DNA from: Paraburkholderia acidicola | Lineage (GTDB): Bacteria; Pseudomonadota; Gammaproteobacteria; Burkholderiales; Burkholderiaceae | Assembly (NCBI RefSeq): GCF_002362315.1 | Contig: NZ_MTZV01000002.1 | Location: 310,001 to 374,000 of the forward strand | Reading direction: 5' to 3' | Length of the DNA stretch: 64,000 nucleotides | In this document: positions 23,617-33,653 of the stretch, one piece after another | Position numbering within the stretch: the first letter of the stretch is position 1 | Layout of the letters: each line of letters opens with the position of its first letter | Translations under genes and position numbers: made by a program | Notes under the pieces: generated by a model | Database searches by the model: none | Told to the model about the DNA's origin: nothing | Seen by the model: only the letters and a program-made list of their open reading frames with translations

Positions 23617-25680
23617 ATGTCCATCCGCTACCCTCTTCTCAATCGCGAGCTGGGCATTCTAGGTTTCAACGAACGTGTCCTGGCGCAGGCGGCCGACCCG
23701 TCCGTACCACTGCTCGAACGCCTGCGTTTCATCTGCATTACCAGCAGCAATCTCGACGAATTCTTCGAAGTCCGCATGGCCGGGTTGCACGAACAGATGC
23801 GCGACAATCCGGGCGCGCTGTCGCCGGACGGGATGTCGCTGCAACATGTCTACGATCTCGTCGTCGAGCGGGCGCAAAAGCTCGTGCATCGTCAGTACAC
23901 GATGTTGCACGACACGGTGCTGCCCGCGCTCGAACACGAAGGCATCCACTTTCATGGCACCGAAGCGTGGAACGAGGCGCAGACGCTGTGGGCGCGCCAG
24001 TATTTCATCGACGAGCTGCTGCCCGTGCTGACGCCGATCGGCCTCGACCCGGCGCATCCGTTCCCGCGCGTGCTGAACAAGAGCCTGAACTTCGTCGTTG
24101 AACTCGAGGGCAAGGACGCCTTCGGTCGCCAGGCGCTGATGGGGATCGTGCAGGCGCCGCGCGCGCTGCCGCGGCTCGTGCGGATGCCGCAGGAACTGTC
24201 GGGCTATCCGCACGGCTTCGTGCTGCTCAGCTCGTTGCTGCAGCGCTATGTCGGCGAGCTGTTTCCCAACTTGATGGTGCGCAGCTGCAACCAGTTTCGC
24301 ATCACGCGTAACAGCGAACTGTTCGTCGATGAAGACGAAATCACCAACCTGCGCGTCGCGCTGCAGGGCGAACTGCCCGCGCGCCATCTGGGCAACGCGG
24401 TGCGACTCGAAGTATCGGCGGAAACACCGGCGAATCTCGCGCGGCGGCTGCTCGATGAGAGCGGATTGCAGGAAAAGGACTGCTATTACGTCGACGGCCC
24501 GGTCAATCTGGTGCGGCTGATGCAGCTGCCGGAGATGGTCGATCGGCCCGATCTGAAATTCGTTCCGCATATTCCGGCCATTCCGGCGCAGGTCACCAAC
24601 GGCGTCAGTCTCTTCGACGTGATCGATCAGGGCGACCTGCTGCTGCATCATCCGTACGAAAGCTTCCAGCCGGTGCTCGAACTGCTGTTGCAGGCCGCGA
24701 AAGATCCGAACGTCGTCGCCATCAAGCAGACCATCTACCGTACCGGCACCGACTCCCCGCTGATGGACGCGCTGATGCAGGCCGCGCGCAACGGCAAGGA
24801 AGTCACGGTGGTGGTGGAACTGCTCGCGCGCTTCGACGAGGAAACCAACATCAACTGGGCGTCGCAGCTTGAAGCGGTCGGCGCGCACGTCGTGTATGGC
24901 GTGGTCGGTCACAAGTGCCACGCAAAGATGATGCTGATCGTGCGGCGTGTGTCCGCGGGCGGCAAGTCGACGCTCAAGCGTTATGCGCACCTCGGCACCG
25001 GCAACTACCATCCGCGCACGGCCCGTCTCTACACCGACTTCGGCCTGATGACGTCGGACCAGAAAATCTGCGAAGACGTGCATCACGTGTTCCAGCAACT
25101 GACGGGTATTGGCGGCGAACTGGCGTTGCACGAGTTGTGGCAGTCGCCGTTCACGCTGCATCCGAAGCTTATCGATGCCATTCGCGCCGAGGCCGCCAAT
25201 GCGCGCGCCGGCAAGAAGGCGCGCATCGTCGCGAAGATGAACGCGCTGCTCGAACCGACGGTGATCGCGGAACTGTACGAGGCGTCGCAGGCGGGCGTGA
25301 AGATCGATCTGATCGTGCGCGGTGTGTGCTCGCTGCAGCCCGGTGTGGCTGGTCTGTCGGAGAACATCACGGTGCGCTCGATCGTCGGGCGCTTTCTCGA
25401 GCATCACCGCATCTACTACTTCTACGATGGCGGCAAGGAGCAGGTCTATCTGTCGAGCGCCGACTGGATGGACCGCAACCTGTTCCGCCGCGTCGAAGTG
25501 GCCTTCCCGATCAACAACCGGCGGCTCAAGCGGCGCGTGATCGCCGAAGGACTGTCGATGTTCCTCGGCGACAACCAGTCGGCCTGGCTGATGCAGAGCG
25601 ACGGGCATTATCGGCGGCGGCGGCCCGGCAAGTCGTCGCGCAATACGCAGATGAGTCTGTTGACGAAGTTCTGTTCATAA
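23617..25680 (+). CDS. ppk1: Polyphosphate kinase 1
   Basis: A 687-residue PPK1 that reversibly polymerises the gamma phosphate of ATP into polyphosphate. The family opening YPLLNRELGILGFNERVL and SSNLDEFFEVR are at the N-terminus; the catalytic domain has VGHKCHAKM near 429-437 (phospho-acceptor His) and HLGTGNYHPRTARLYTD further on. ATG at 23617 gives the usual Burkholderia start and length; a GTG at 23560 would add 19 residues. No clear ribosome binding site precedes it. Followed by a strong terminator, so monocistronic, and divergent from ppx. Confidence 0.97.
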   Translation: MSIRYPLLNRELGILGFNERVLAQAADPSVPLLERLRFICITSSNLDEFFEVRMAGLHEQMRDNPGALSPDGMSLQHVYDLVVERAQKLVHRQYTMLHDTVLPALEHEGIHFHGTEAWNEAQTLWARQYFIDELLPVLTPIGLDPAHPFPRVLNKSLNFVVELEGKDAFGRQALMGIVQAPRALPRLVRMPQELSGYPHGFVLLSSLLQRYVGELFPNLMVRSCNQFRITRNSELFVDEDEITNLRVALQGELPARHLGNAVRLEVSAETPANLARRLLDESGLQEKDCYYVDGPVNLVRLMQLPEMVDRPDLKFVPHIPAIPAQVTNGVSLFDVIDQGDLLLHHPYESFQPVLELLLQAAKDPNVVAIKQTIYRTGTDSPLMDALMQAARNGKEVTVVVELLARFDEETNINWASQLEAVGAHVVYGVVGHKCHAKMMLIVRRVSAGGKSTLKRYAHLGTGNYHPRTARLYTDFGLMTSDQKICEDVHHVFQQLTGIGGELALHELWQSPFTLHPKLIDAIRAEAANARAGKKARIVAKMNALLEPTVIAELYEASQAGVKIDLIVRGVCSLQPGVAGLSENITVRSIVGRFLEHHRIYYFYDGGKEQVYLSSADWMDRNLFRRVEVAFPINNRRLKRRVIAEGLSMFLGDNQSAWLMQSDGHYRRRRPGKSSRNTQMSLLTKFCS

Positions 25681-25681
25681 G

Positions 25682-25709
25682 AAAAACGCCGGATCGCCCG
25701 GCGTTTTTC
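25682..25709. terminator. Bidirectional terminator after ppk1
   Basis: AAAAACGCCGG-ATCG-CCCGGCGTTTTT, directly after the ppk1 stop, with A and T tracts on both sides. Confidence 0.92.
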
Positions 25710-25786
25710 TCATCTGCTCGGGGAGCCTCGCGAGACGCGCCAGCTTTTGCGGGCGCTCATAACCGCCGCGCATGGCGGTACATACG

Positions 25787-26701
25787 CTAGCTCGTTACGC
25801 GCTGCCGGTCGAACCAGAACGACAGCCCGACGCTCGCGAGAATGATCAGCGTCGCGATCACCGTCCATCGCGTCACGGGCTCGCCGAGCGTCAGCGCGCC
25901 CAGCGCCACCGCCACGACCGGATTCACGTACATGCAGCTACTCGCGATGATCGGGCTCGTGTGGCGGATCAGATAGCCGTACGCGACGTAGGCGCCCATC
26001 GTGCCGACCAGTACGAGATACAGAAAGGCCAGCGCGGGCGCGAACGACAGGTCTGCCATCCGTTCGCCGAGCACCCATGCAATCACCGTCGATACCGCGC
26101 CACCCAGCCCGACCTGCAGCGAGGTCGAGAGAAACAGATCGGACGGCATTTTCAGGCGCCCCGCCAGGTGCGCACCGCCGGCCCAGAACAGCGCGCCGGC
26201 CAGAATCGCGAGACTGCCGCCCGCCGATCCCGCCGATGTATCGCCGTGATTAAGCACCGCAATGCCGACCAGCCCGAGCGCCACGGCGCCCCACTCGCCT
26301 TTCGAAATCGACCGGCCCGCCACGGCCGCGATCACGGTCGCGAAGAGCGGCACGGTCGCCACCATCACGGCGGCCATGCCGGTGCCGACCGTGCGCATCC
26401 CGACCGCCAGCATCCCGCTCGACAGGGCAACCAGCATCGTGCCGACCAGTCCGGCGTTACGGATCTCGAGCAAGGTCGGCCGCTGCGGGCGGCGCTGCAT
26501 CGCGAAGACGAACAGCCCGATACCGGCCAACAGGTTGCGCAACCCGGACAGCAGAAGCGGCGGAAACGACTCCAGCGAGACGTGCACGCCCAGGTACGTC
26601 GAGCCCCAGACGATATAAACGAAAGCCAGCGACAGCGCGATCCGGCCGCCCTGCGTTCGCGGCAGGCGCACCGGCAGGCGGGCGAAGAATGATGAAGCCA
26701 T
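25787..26701 (-). CDS. EamA/DMT-superfamily exporter (YedA-like)
   Basis: A 304-residue inner membrane protein with about ten hydrophobic helices arranged as two EamA repeats; the first opens with SLAFVYIVWGSTYLGVHV and the second contains ALFWAGGAHLAGRLK. The WGSTYL motif and length fit the YedA-like drug/metabolite exporters. Convergent with ppk1. Substrate unknown; amino acid or drug efflux is the family norm. A second, unrelated EamA protein is at 35522. Confidence 0.87.
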   Translation of the reverse strand: MASSFFARLPVRLPRTQGGRIALSLAFVYIVWGSTYLGVHVSLESFPPLLLSGLRNLLAGIGLFVFAMQRRPQRPTLLEIRNAGLVGTMLVALSSGMLAVGMRTVGTGMAAVMVATVPLFATVIAAVAGRSISKGEWGAVALGLVGIAVLNHGDTSAGSAGGSLAILAGALFWAGGAHLAGRLKMPSDLFLSTSLQVGLGGAVSTVIAWVLGERMADLSFAPALAFLYLVLVGTMGAYVAYGYLIRHTSPIIASSCMYVNPVVAVALGALTLGEPVTRWTVIATLIILASVGLSFWFDRQRVTS

Positions 26702-26987
26702 GGGTCAGGTCGCTCGCGCCGTAAGGGCAACTGCGCCCGGAGAAAGAATCGGCAGACCAGGGCGTGCGCGCTGCGCGCATAGCGCAGCCGGGCGGGCGAA
26801 GCAGGACGGCATGATGATCGAGCGGGACAGACGGCAGACTGACGGTAAGCCCGGCCGCGCTAAACCTGGGGGTGCGGGACAGCCGGGACACTGTGCGAAC
26901 GGTTGCGGCGCACACCGGCAGCATTATGCAGGAGAGTCAGAAGCCAGTTGTAAAACCGGGTTGTAAAACAGACGTAACTTTTGTTGC

Positions 26988-27019
26988 GACAAAACAGGAG
27001 CCGGCGAACCGGCTCCTGT
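26988..27019 (-). terminator. Terminator of the MXKDX/MsrP operon
   Basis: ACAGGAGCCGG-N3-ACCGGCTCCTGT (26994-27019), with a stem of about 11 bp, followed on the minus strand by TTTTGTC, 23 bp beyond the stop of the Met-rich gene. Confidence 0.82.
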
Positions 27020-27041
27020 GCCGATGGCGAAACGCAGACAA

Positions 27042-27293
27042 TCAGTTGCTCATCGCACCCGATGCCTCGTGCTTCATGCCCATCGCGTCGCCGCTCTTCT
27101 TCATCTTGTCGTGCTTCGCCATCTTGTCTTTCGACATGCTGTCCTTGGACATCGAGTCCTTCGACATCGAGTCCTTCGACATGCTGTCTTTCGACATCGC
27201 GTCGCTGGACATCGCGCCACTTGCCTGCGCGAACACGGCGCCGCTACCCAGCGTGAATGCGAGAGCGGTAACTGCAATTGCGAACGTCTTCAT
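27042..27293 (-). CDS. Methionine-rich MXKDX pentapeptide repeat protein (MrpX-like)
   Basis: An 83-residue secreted protein: signal peptide to about residue 22-24 (GAVFAQA), then a low-complexity, highly charged chain with five MSKDx repeats in series. Twelve methionines occur in 83 residues, eleven in the mature part, and there is no cysteine. Proteins of this MXKDX type are known, and a similar Met-rich periplasmic peptide (MrpX) in Azospira serves as a sacrificial oxidant sink that a YedY-type reductase regenerates. The MsrP/YedY-like gene is directly upstream in the same direction, 129 bp away, which supports the same role here. DNA is an imperfect 15-bp repeat, so copy number could vary. 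Confidence 0.85.
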   Translation of the reverse strand: MKTFAIAVTALAFTLGSGAVFAQASGAMSSDAMSKDSMSKDSMSKDSMSKDSMSKDKMAKHDKMKKSGDAMGMKHEASGAMSN

Positions 27294-27422
27294 GGGATCA
27301 CTCCAGTTTTTTGTAGGTGAGTTGGTGAATCGGTGAATCAAAACCGGCCATGCCGGGAGTTTTCGAAGCATCTGCCGCTCGTGGCCGCCTGCAATCGCTT
27401 GCATCAAAGGCGAGCCCGCGCG

Positions 27423-28199
27423 TCAGGAGCCTCCGAACCAGTTGTATCCCTGGTCGACCCAATAGCCGCCGGGATAGGTGTTAGTGACAAAGATCTCCAC
27501 GATGTGCTTCGGATTCTTGTAGCCGAGCTTGGTCGGCATCCGCAGCTTCATCGGGAAGCCGTATTTCGCGGGCAGGCGCTCGCCGTCGTAGTCGAAGGCG
27601 AGCAGCGTCTGCGGATGCAGCGCGGTCGGCATGTCGATGCTTTCGTAGTAGTCGTCGGCACATTTGAAACCGACGTACTTCGCGCTCGTATCCGCGCCGA
27701 CGCGCCGCAGGAAGTCGCCGAACGACGTCCCGCCCCAGCGGCCGATCGCGCTCCAGCCTTCCACGCAGATATGCCGTGTGATCTGCTCTTCATGCGGCAG
27801 CGCGTACAGCTCGGGCAGTGTCCACGTGCGCTTGCCCGTGACGAGGCCGCTCAATTGCAACCGGTATGCGGCGCCGTTCACATCGGGCACATCGTCGATG
27901 CCGTAGAACGCATTGAACGGGAATGGCCGCGTGATCTGCGCTTCGGTATAGGTCGGCGCGAGCTGCTTCGGGTCGAAGAGGAAGGCCTGTGCGCGGTCGT
28001 TCAGACGCGACACGGCCGTGAGGAATTTGTTCACCGAGTCGTCGTCGGTAAGCGAGCAGCCGGTCAGCATCGACAGTCCGCCGAGCGTCAGCAACCGCTT
28101 GCCGAACAGCCGTCGCGACGGCATCGCCAGTTCACGGCGCGCATCGATCAGGATCGACTGACGATCGAGTTTCGCGGGGGTTTTGTTCGAGGAAGGCAT
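27423..28199 (-). CDS. MsrP/YedY-like molybdopterin protein-methionine-sulfoxide reductase
   Basis: A 258-residue molybdoenzyme with the sulfite-oxidase fold. The Mo-ligand cysteine is in ITRHICVEGWS (Cys145), followed by WGG and the late YGFPMKLRMPTKLGYKNPK, both typical of MsrP. A twin-arginine signal SRRLFGKR (28-35) precedes a hydrophobic stretch with a lipobox-like LTGC (Cys48), so it is Tat-exported and maybe lipid-anchored. It is shorter than Escherichia coli MsrP (334 aa). It should repair oxidised methionines in the envelope using electrons from the cytochrome b gene just upstream (22 bp gap). ATG at 28199 follows GAGGAAGGC. Called YedY1-type on context. Confidence 0.88.
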   Translation of the reverse strand: MPSSNKTPAKLDRQSILIDARRELAMPSRRLFGKRLLTLGGLSMLTGCSLTDDDSVNKFLTAVSRLNDRAQAFLFDPKQLAPTYTEAQITRPFPFNAFYGIDDVPDVNGAAYRLQLSGLVTGKRTWTLPELYALPHEEQITRHICVEGWSAIGRWGGTSFGDFLRRVGADTSAKYVGFKCADDYYESIDMPTALHPQTLLAFDYDGERLPAKYGFPMKLRMPTKLGYKNPKHIVEIFVTNTYPGGYWVDQGYNWFGGS

Positions 28200-28221
28200 G
28201 ACTATGTCCTGAGAGATCCGT

Positions 28222-28875
28222 TCAGCGGCCGCGCAACATCGCGAGCAGCGAGCGCGGCACGAGAGCAACCAGCGCGAGATGCACGACGAGGAATCCGGCC
28301 ATCAGCGACATCGCACTGAAGTGCACGATCCGTGCGGTGTCGTAGCCGCCCATCAGTTCGCGCAGCAGCGGAAACTGCACCGACTTCCAGATCGCGAGAC
28401 CCGACAGCACGAGCACGATCAGGTCGACGATCACGAACAGATAGGCCAGCTTCTGCACCGCGTTGTAGTGACTGAGATCGTCGTGCGAGAGCTTGCCGCG
28501 CAACGCGCTGACGAAATCGCGCAGCAGTGCGCGCGGTGACAGCGGCAAGAACTTGCGCACGAGGCGCCCGCTCGCCAGATTCAGCAGCAGATAGACGATG
28601 CCGTTGAACACCAGCAGCCACATCGCCGCGAAGTGCCACTGCAGCGCACCGCCGAGCCAGCCGCCCAGCGTGATGCCGTTCGGAAACGAGAAGCCGGGGA
28701 AGATCGGTGACGCGTTGTAGATGCGCCAGCCCGAGACCATCATCGTGATTGCCGCGAGAGCGTTGAGCCAGTGCGTGATGCGCACCCACGCCGGGTGGAT
28801 CGTGCGAGGCTGCTGCACCGGCGGCACAGGCGCGGGCATCGATGCGAGATTGGCCGGCAGGCGTGTGGGGTTCAT
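28222..28875 (-). CDS. Cytochrome b561-type membrane electron donor
   Basis: A 217-residue integral membrane cytochrome b of the Ni-hydrogenase/b561 type with four helices. Candidate haem histidines are in VRITHWLNALAA (near 33-38), LQWHFAAMW (near 80), LSHYNAVQKLAY and VHFSAM/LVVHLALV near the C-terminus. It would pass electrons from quinol to the periplasmic molybdoenzyme encoded 22 bp downstream, the role of YedZ/MsrQ in the classical system, though the fold here is b561 rather than MsrQ. ATG at 28875 gives a polar 25-residue N-terminus before helix 1. Confidence 0.85.
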   Translation of the reverse strand: MNPTRLPANLASMPAPVPPVQQPRTIHPAWVRITHWLNALAAITMMVSGWRIYNASPIFPGFSFPNGITLGGWLGGALQWHFAAMWLLVFNGIVYLLLNLASGRLVRKFLPLSPRALLRDFVSALRGKLSHDDLSHYNAVQKLAYLFVIVDLIVLVLSGLAIWKSVQFPLLRELMGGYDTARIVHFSAMSLMAGFLVVHLALVALVPRSLLAMLRGR

Positions 28876-28907
28876 GATGTTTTCCGAAGGCGAAGCGAAT
28901 AGGCGGC

Positions 28908-29756
28908 CTAGTGACACGCCGCGAGATCGGCGGCCTGCAGCACGTCGCTGGTAGCAGCGTTCTCCACAAACGCGACGACACCGAACCGGTCGGCCGGTGC
29001 GCCGGCATCGACTGCGTCGAGCGTGACGTCGTGGTGAATCTGCGCGTGGCCTGCAGCTAGCGATACCGGACCGATCCATTGCCGCACGACCCGCTCGTGA
29101 TGCAACGTCGCGCCACTGTTCTCGCCCGCACGCACCTGCGATGTCAGCGCGTTTTCATAGACTGCGACGTACGCATTCAGCGGGTCCGCGGTGGCGGCGT
29201 GCGAGGTGAATTGCGCATCGATGTCGAAGGCGCCTGACGGGCTGCCTGCGCGCGGCTTAAGCTCCACGGCCACATCGGCGGATGCGGGTTGCGCGACGAT
29301 CTGGCGAACCCGATCCGCAAAGCTGTCCGCACTCGACCAGTGGCGCATCTCGCGCCCGGCAACGAATACTTCCGGCGTGTAGATCGTGTGCGCACCGGCA
29401 ACGTCGGTCAGCGTCTGCTGCCGCTCGGTGAAGCGATGCTGCGAGAAGCGGTCGGTCCAGCCGAGGCTGTTCCAGTAATCGACGTGCAGCGCGAGCGGCA
29501 CGACGCCTTGTGCGGCACCGCCCTGCTTCCATTGACCGAGCCAGTTGTCGGCGGGCGGGCAGCTATTGCAGCCTTCGCTGCTATACAGCTCGACGAGTGC
29601 GACCCGATGCGCGGGACTATGCGCAATGCACTGGCCGGCAGCGGCGTTCGCCACACCGCTCGCGAGAGCCGCCCCGCACGCCACCGCGAGCGCGCACCAG
29701 CGCGCAAAACGCCCCAGCGCAAAACCGGACCACCGACCGCTTGAAAAGAAAACCAT
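28908..29756 (-). CDS. DUF1223 secreted thioredoxin-like protein
   Basis: A 282-residue exported protein of the DUF1223 family. After a signal peptide (cut near ANAAAG), it has the thioredoxin-fold opening VALVELYSSEGCNSCPPAD with a Cys-x2-Cys pair, followed by LALHVDYWNSLGWTDRFS and VFVAGRE, all characteristic. Function is unknown, but the CxxC suggests periplasmic thiol redox chemistry. It is the first gene of a leftward set with cytochrome b (32 bp), MsrP-like and Met-rich genes. The ATG at 29756 follows GGAG; an ATG 12 bp upstream is less well spaced. Confidence 0.87.
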   Translation of the reverse strand: MVFFSSGRWSGFALGRFARWCALAVACGAALASGVANAAAGQCIAHSPAHRVALVELYSSEGCNSCPPADNWLGQWKQGGAAQGVVPLALHVDYWNSLGWTDRFSQHRFTERQQTLTDVAGAHTIYTPEVFVAGREMRHWSSADSFADRVRQIVAQPASADVAVELKPRAGSPSGAFDIDAQFTSHAATADPLNAYVAVYENALTSQVRAGENSGATLHHERVVRQWIGPVSLAAGHAQIHHDVTLDAVDAGAPADRFGVVAFVENAATSDVLQAADLAACH

Positions 29757-29966
29757 GACACGCTCCATCGGGAAATCTGCGTGTTGGTCGGGCGGCGGCG
29801 GCTGTTATGACAGCGAAAACGCAAATTTTTTGCACAGGGCGGCAAGCGGCGTCGGCACGGTGAGTCCAACGAGCGCGCCTCGCCACAGCCAGCCTTGGCC
29901 GGGAGCGGATCCGCCGCCGGCGTCAGGAAATTGTCAGGAAGCGCACCGGCCCGAGACGGCACCAAG

Positions 29967-29996
29967 TTGCCAAGCCCGCCCCGCCCGGTGTATCGT
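29967..29996 (+). promoter_or_regulatory. Candidate thiC promoter
   Basis: TTGCCA at 29967-29972 and TATCGT at 29991-29996 with 18 bp between, just ahead of the TPP riboswitch. Spacing and position fit; sequence match is moderate. Confidence 0.4.
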
Positions 29997-30006
29997 GTGC
30001 GCTGCT

Positions 30007-32133
<2,127 letters not shown>

Positions 32134-32159
32134 GTAACGGCAGGTAACAGAAGCAATAG

Positions 32160-32199
32160 CGCGGCGCATTCCGGCAACGGATGCGCCGCGTTCGTTTTT
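32160..32199 (+). terminator. Terminator after thiC
   Basis: 10-bp perfect stem CGCGGCGCAT/ATGCGCCGCG (32160-32190) followed by TTCGTTTTTG. Confidence 0.88.
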
Positions 32200-32312
32200 G
32201 CAATGGCTTGAAATATGCGGTTACCGCTTGGGAACCCCGTGCAGACGCCACCGGCGTAAGCTCAATGGATTATGTGGCGCCTCATGTACCGCGCCGAGTC
32301 AAGGAGTCCGTC

Positions 32313-32798
32313 ATGAACCCTCGCACCGTGCCAACTTTCTCCACTGCAGCCCGTCTCGGCGGTGCGGCCTGCCTGCTGGTGCTGGCCGGATCGCTGGCCG
32401 GTTGCTATTACCCGTACGGCTACTATCCGGGCGGGTACTACTCCTACTATCCGACGGTCCCCGCTACGACCACGCAGCAGGCGGTGCCTGTGCCACCGCC
32501 GCCCACAGCGTCAACGCAACAGTCCGCGCGTGTCGCGACGACGACGCCTCCGCCCGCCCAGTACTACACCCAGGCTCAACCGCCGGTCTACGTCGCGCCC
32601 GCGTATCCGCCCGCGTATCCACCCGACTACTACCCGGCCTATTACCCCGCGTACTACCCGGCCTATCCGGCGGGTTATGGCTGGTGGGGTGCACCGTCTA
32701 TCTCGCTGGGCATTGGCTGGGGTTGGGGTGGCCGCGGCTGGGGCGGGCGTGGCTGGGGGGGCCGTGGTTGGGGTGGCGGTCGCGGCTGGCATCACTAA
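32313..32798 (+). CDS. Tyr/Pro-rich lipoprotein with a Gly-Trp tail
   Basis: A 161-residue predicted lipoprotein: signal ending LAGC (Cys31), then a Tyr/Pro/Gly-rich part (YYPYGYYPGGYYSYYP), a Thr/Gln/Pro linker, repeated PAYYPAY blocks, and a C-terminal WGGRGWGGRGWGG repeat tail. The composition is of a disordered surface or cell-wall protein; aromatic-Gly tails often self-associate. Start fixed by AAGGAG. It stands 14 bp before the DHFR-like gene and may be co-transcribed. Low-complexity, so no function can be assigned. Confidence 0.75.
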   Translation: MNPRTVPTFSTAARLGGAACLLVLAGSLAGCYYPYGYYPGGYYSYYPTVPATTTQQAVPVPPPPTASTQQSARVATTTPPPAQYYTQAQPPVYVAPAYPPAYPPDYYPAYYPAYYPAYPAGYGWWGAPSISLGIGWGWGGRGWGGRGWGGRGWGGGRGWHH

Positions 32799-32814
32799 GG
32801 CGCGGCAAACCAGA

Positions 32815-33378
32815 ATGGGCAAGCTCCGGTTCGGCATGATGGCTTCGCTCGACGGCTATGTGAGCAACGTCGACGGCAAGTTCGACTGGGGTCAAGTCAG
32901 CGAGGAGGTACACCGCTTCGCCGAACACGAGCAGACCAGCGAAGGCATCACGATCTACGGTCGCCGGATGTTCGAGACGATGGCCGTATGGGACACCCTC
33001 GCCGCGGACCAGACCGTCAGCCAGTTCGAACGCGACTTCGCGGTTGCCTGGCAAAACACCGACAAGATCGTGGTCTCCCGCTCGCTTACCGAGGTCACGA
33101 CGACGCGCACGCGCCTTGTTCGCGCGTTGAGCGCGGACGACATCCGCCAGCTCAAGGCAGAGTCGCCAAAGGACATCGGCGTGGCCGGACCGACGCTCGC
33201 CGCGTGCTACCTCAAACAAGGCCTGATCGACGAAGTGTCGGTGTATTGCATTCCGGTCGTCGTCGGGGGCGGGACGCCGATGTTCCAGCACATCCACGCA
33301 ACGATCCGGCTGGAGCGCATCGAACAGCGCGCATTCGGCAACGGCGTCACCTTCATGCGCTACGCGGTGCGCAGGTGA
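32815..33378 (+). CDS. Dihydrofolate reductase-family protein (RibD C-terminal type)
   Basis: A 187-residue protein of the bifunctional RibD reductase/DHFR-like fold. Motifs: MMASLDGYVSN at the N-terminus, GRRMFETM near 49-56 and IPVVVGGGTPMF near 140-152, the last forming the nucleotide-binding turn. It is likely an NADPH-dependent reductase of unknown substrate; it is neither FolA nor the fused RibD. ATG at 32815 is in frame with a longer upstream reading that overlaps the preceding gene and is not believed. Confidence 0.85.
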   Translation: MGKLRFGMMASLDGYVSNVDGKFDWGQVSEEVHRFAEHEQTSEGITIYGRRMFETMAVWDTLAADQTVSQFERDFAVAWQNTDKIVVSRSLTEVTTTRTRLVRALSADDIRQLKAESPKDIGVAGPTLAACYLKQGLIDEVSVYCIPVVVGGGTPMFQHIHATIRLERIEQRAFGNGVTFMRYAVRR

Positions 33379-33653
33379 ATACGGCTTGGTCCTTCGCAGC
33401 ATCGCAGCAACCCGCACAACACTTTCCTCCTCACCTTTCTTCCACACGCCCGCCCGCGTAGTTTCCCGCCTTGACGCGGCCAGCAAGCGCTCTATGCTGG
33501 CGGTTGCCGCACGCACTACCTGCTTGATACGCGACCCCACGTCGTGCGCTCGCACGCCGCCGCCGCCATCCGTCCTGATCCGACCGACGCGCCGCGTGAC
33601 CTAGACCACACGCAGAACAAAGCGTCGATTCGAACAACAACGAAGGAGACGTG

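Noticed and set aside
23659..25608. A 649-codon antisense frame opposite ppk1
   Set aside because: ppk1 is full length and convincing; the antisense frame is a codon-bias shadow.
26702..26966. An 88-codon frame on the plus strand after the EamA gene
   Set aside because: Composition is Arg/Gly/Ala shadow-like, with no ribosome site; this is the upstream region of the EamA gene.
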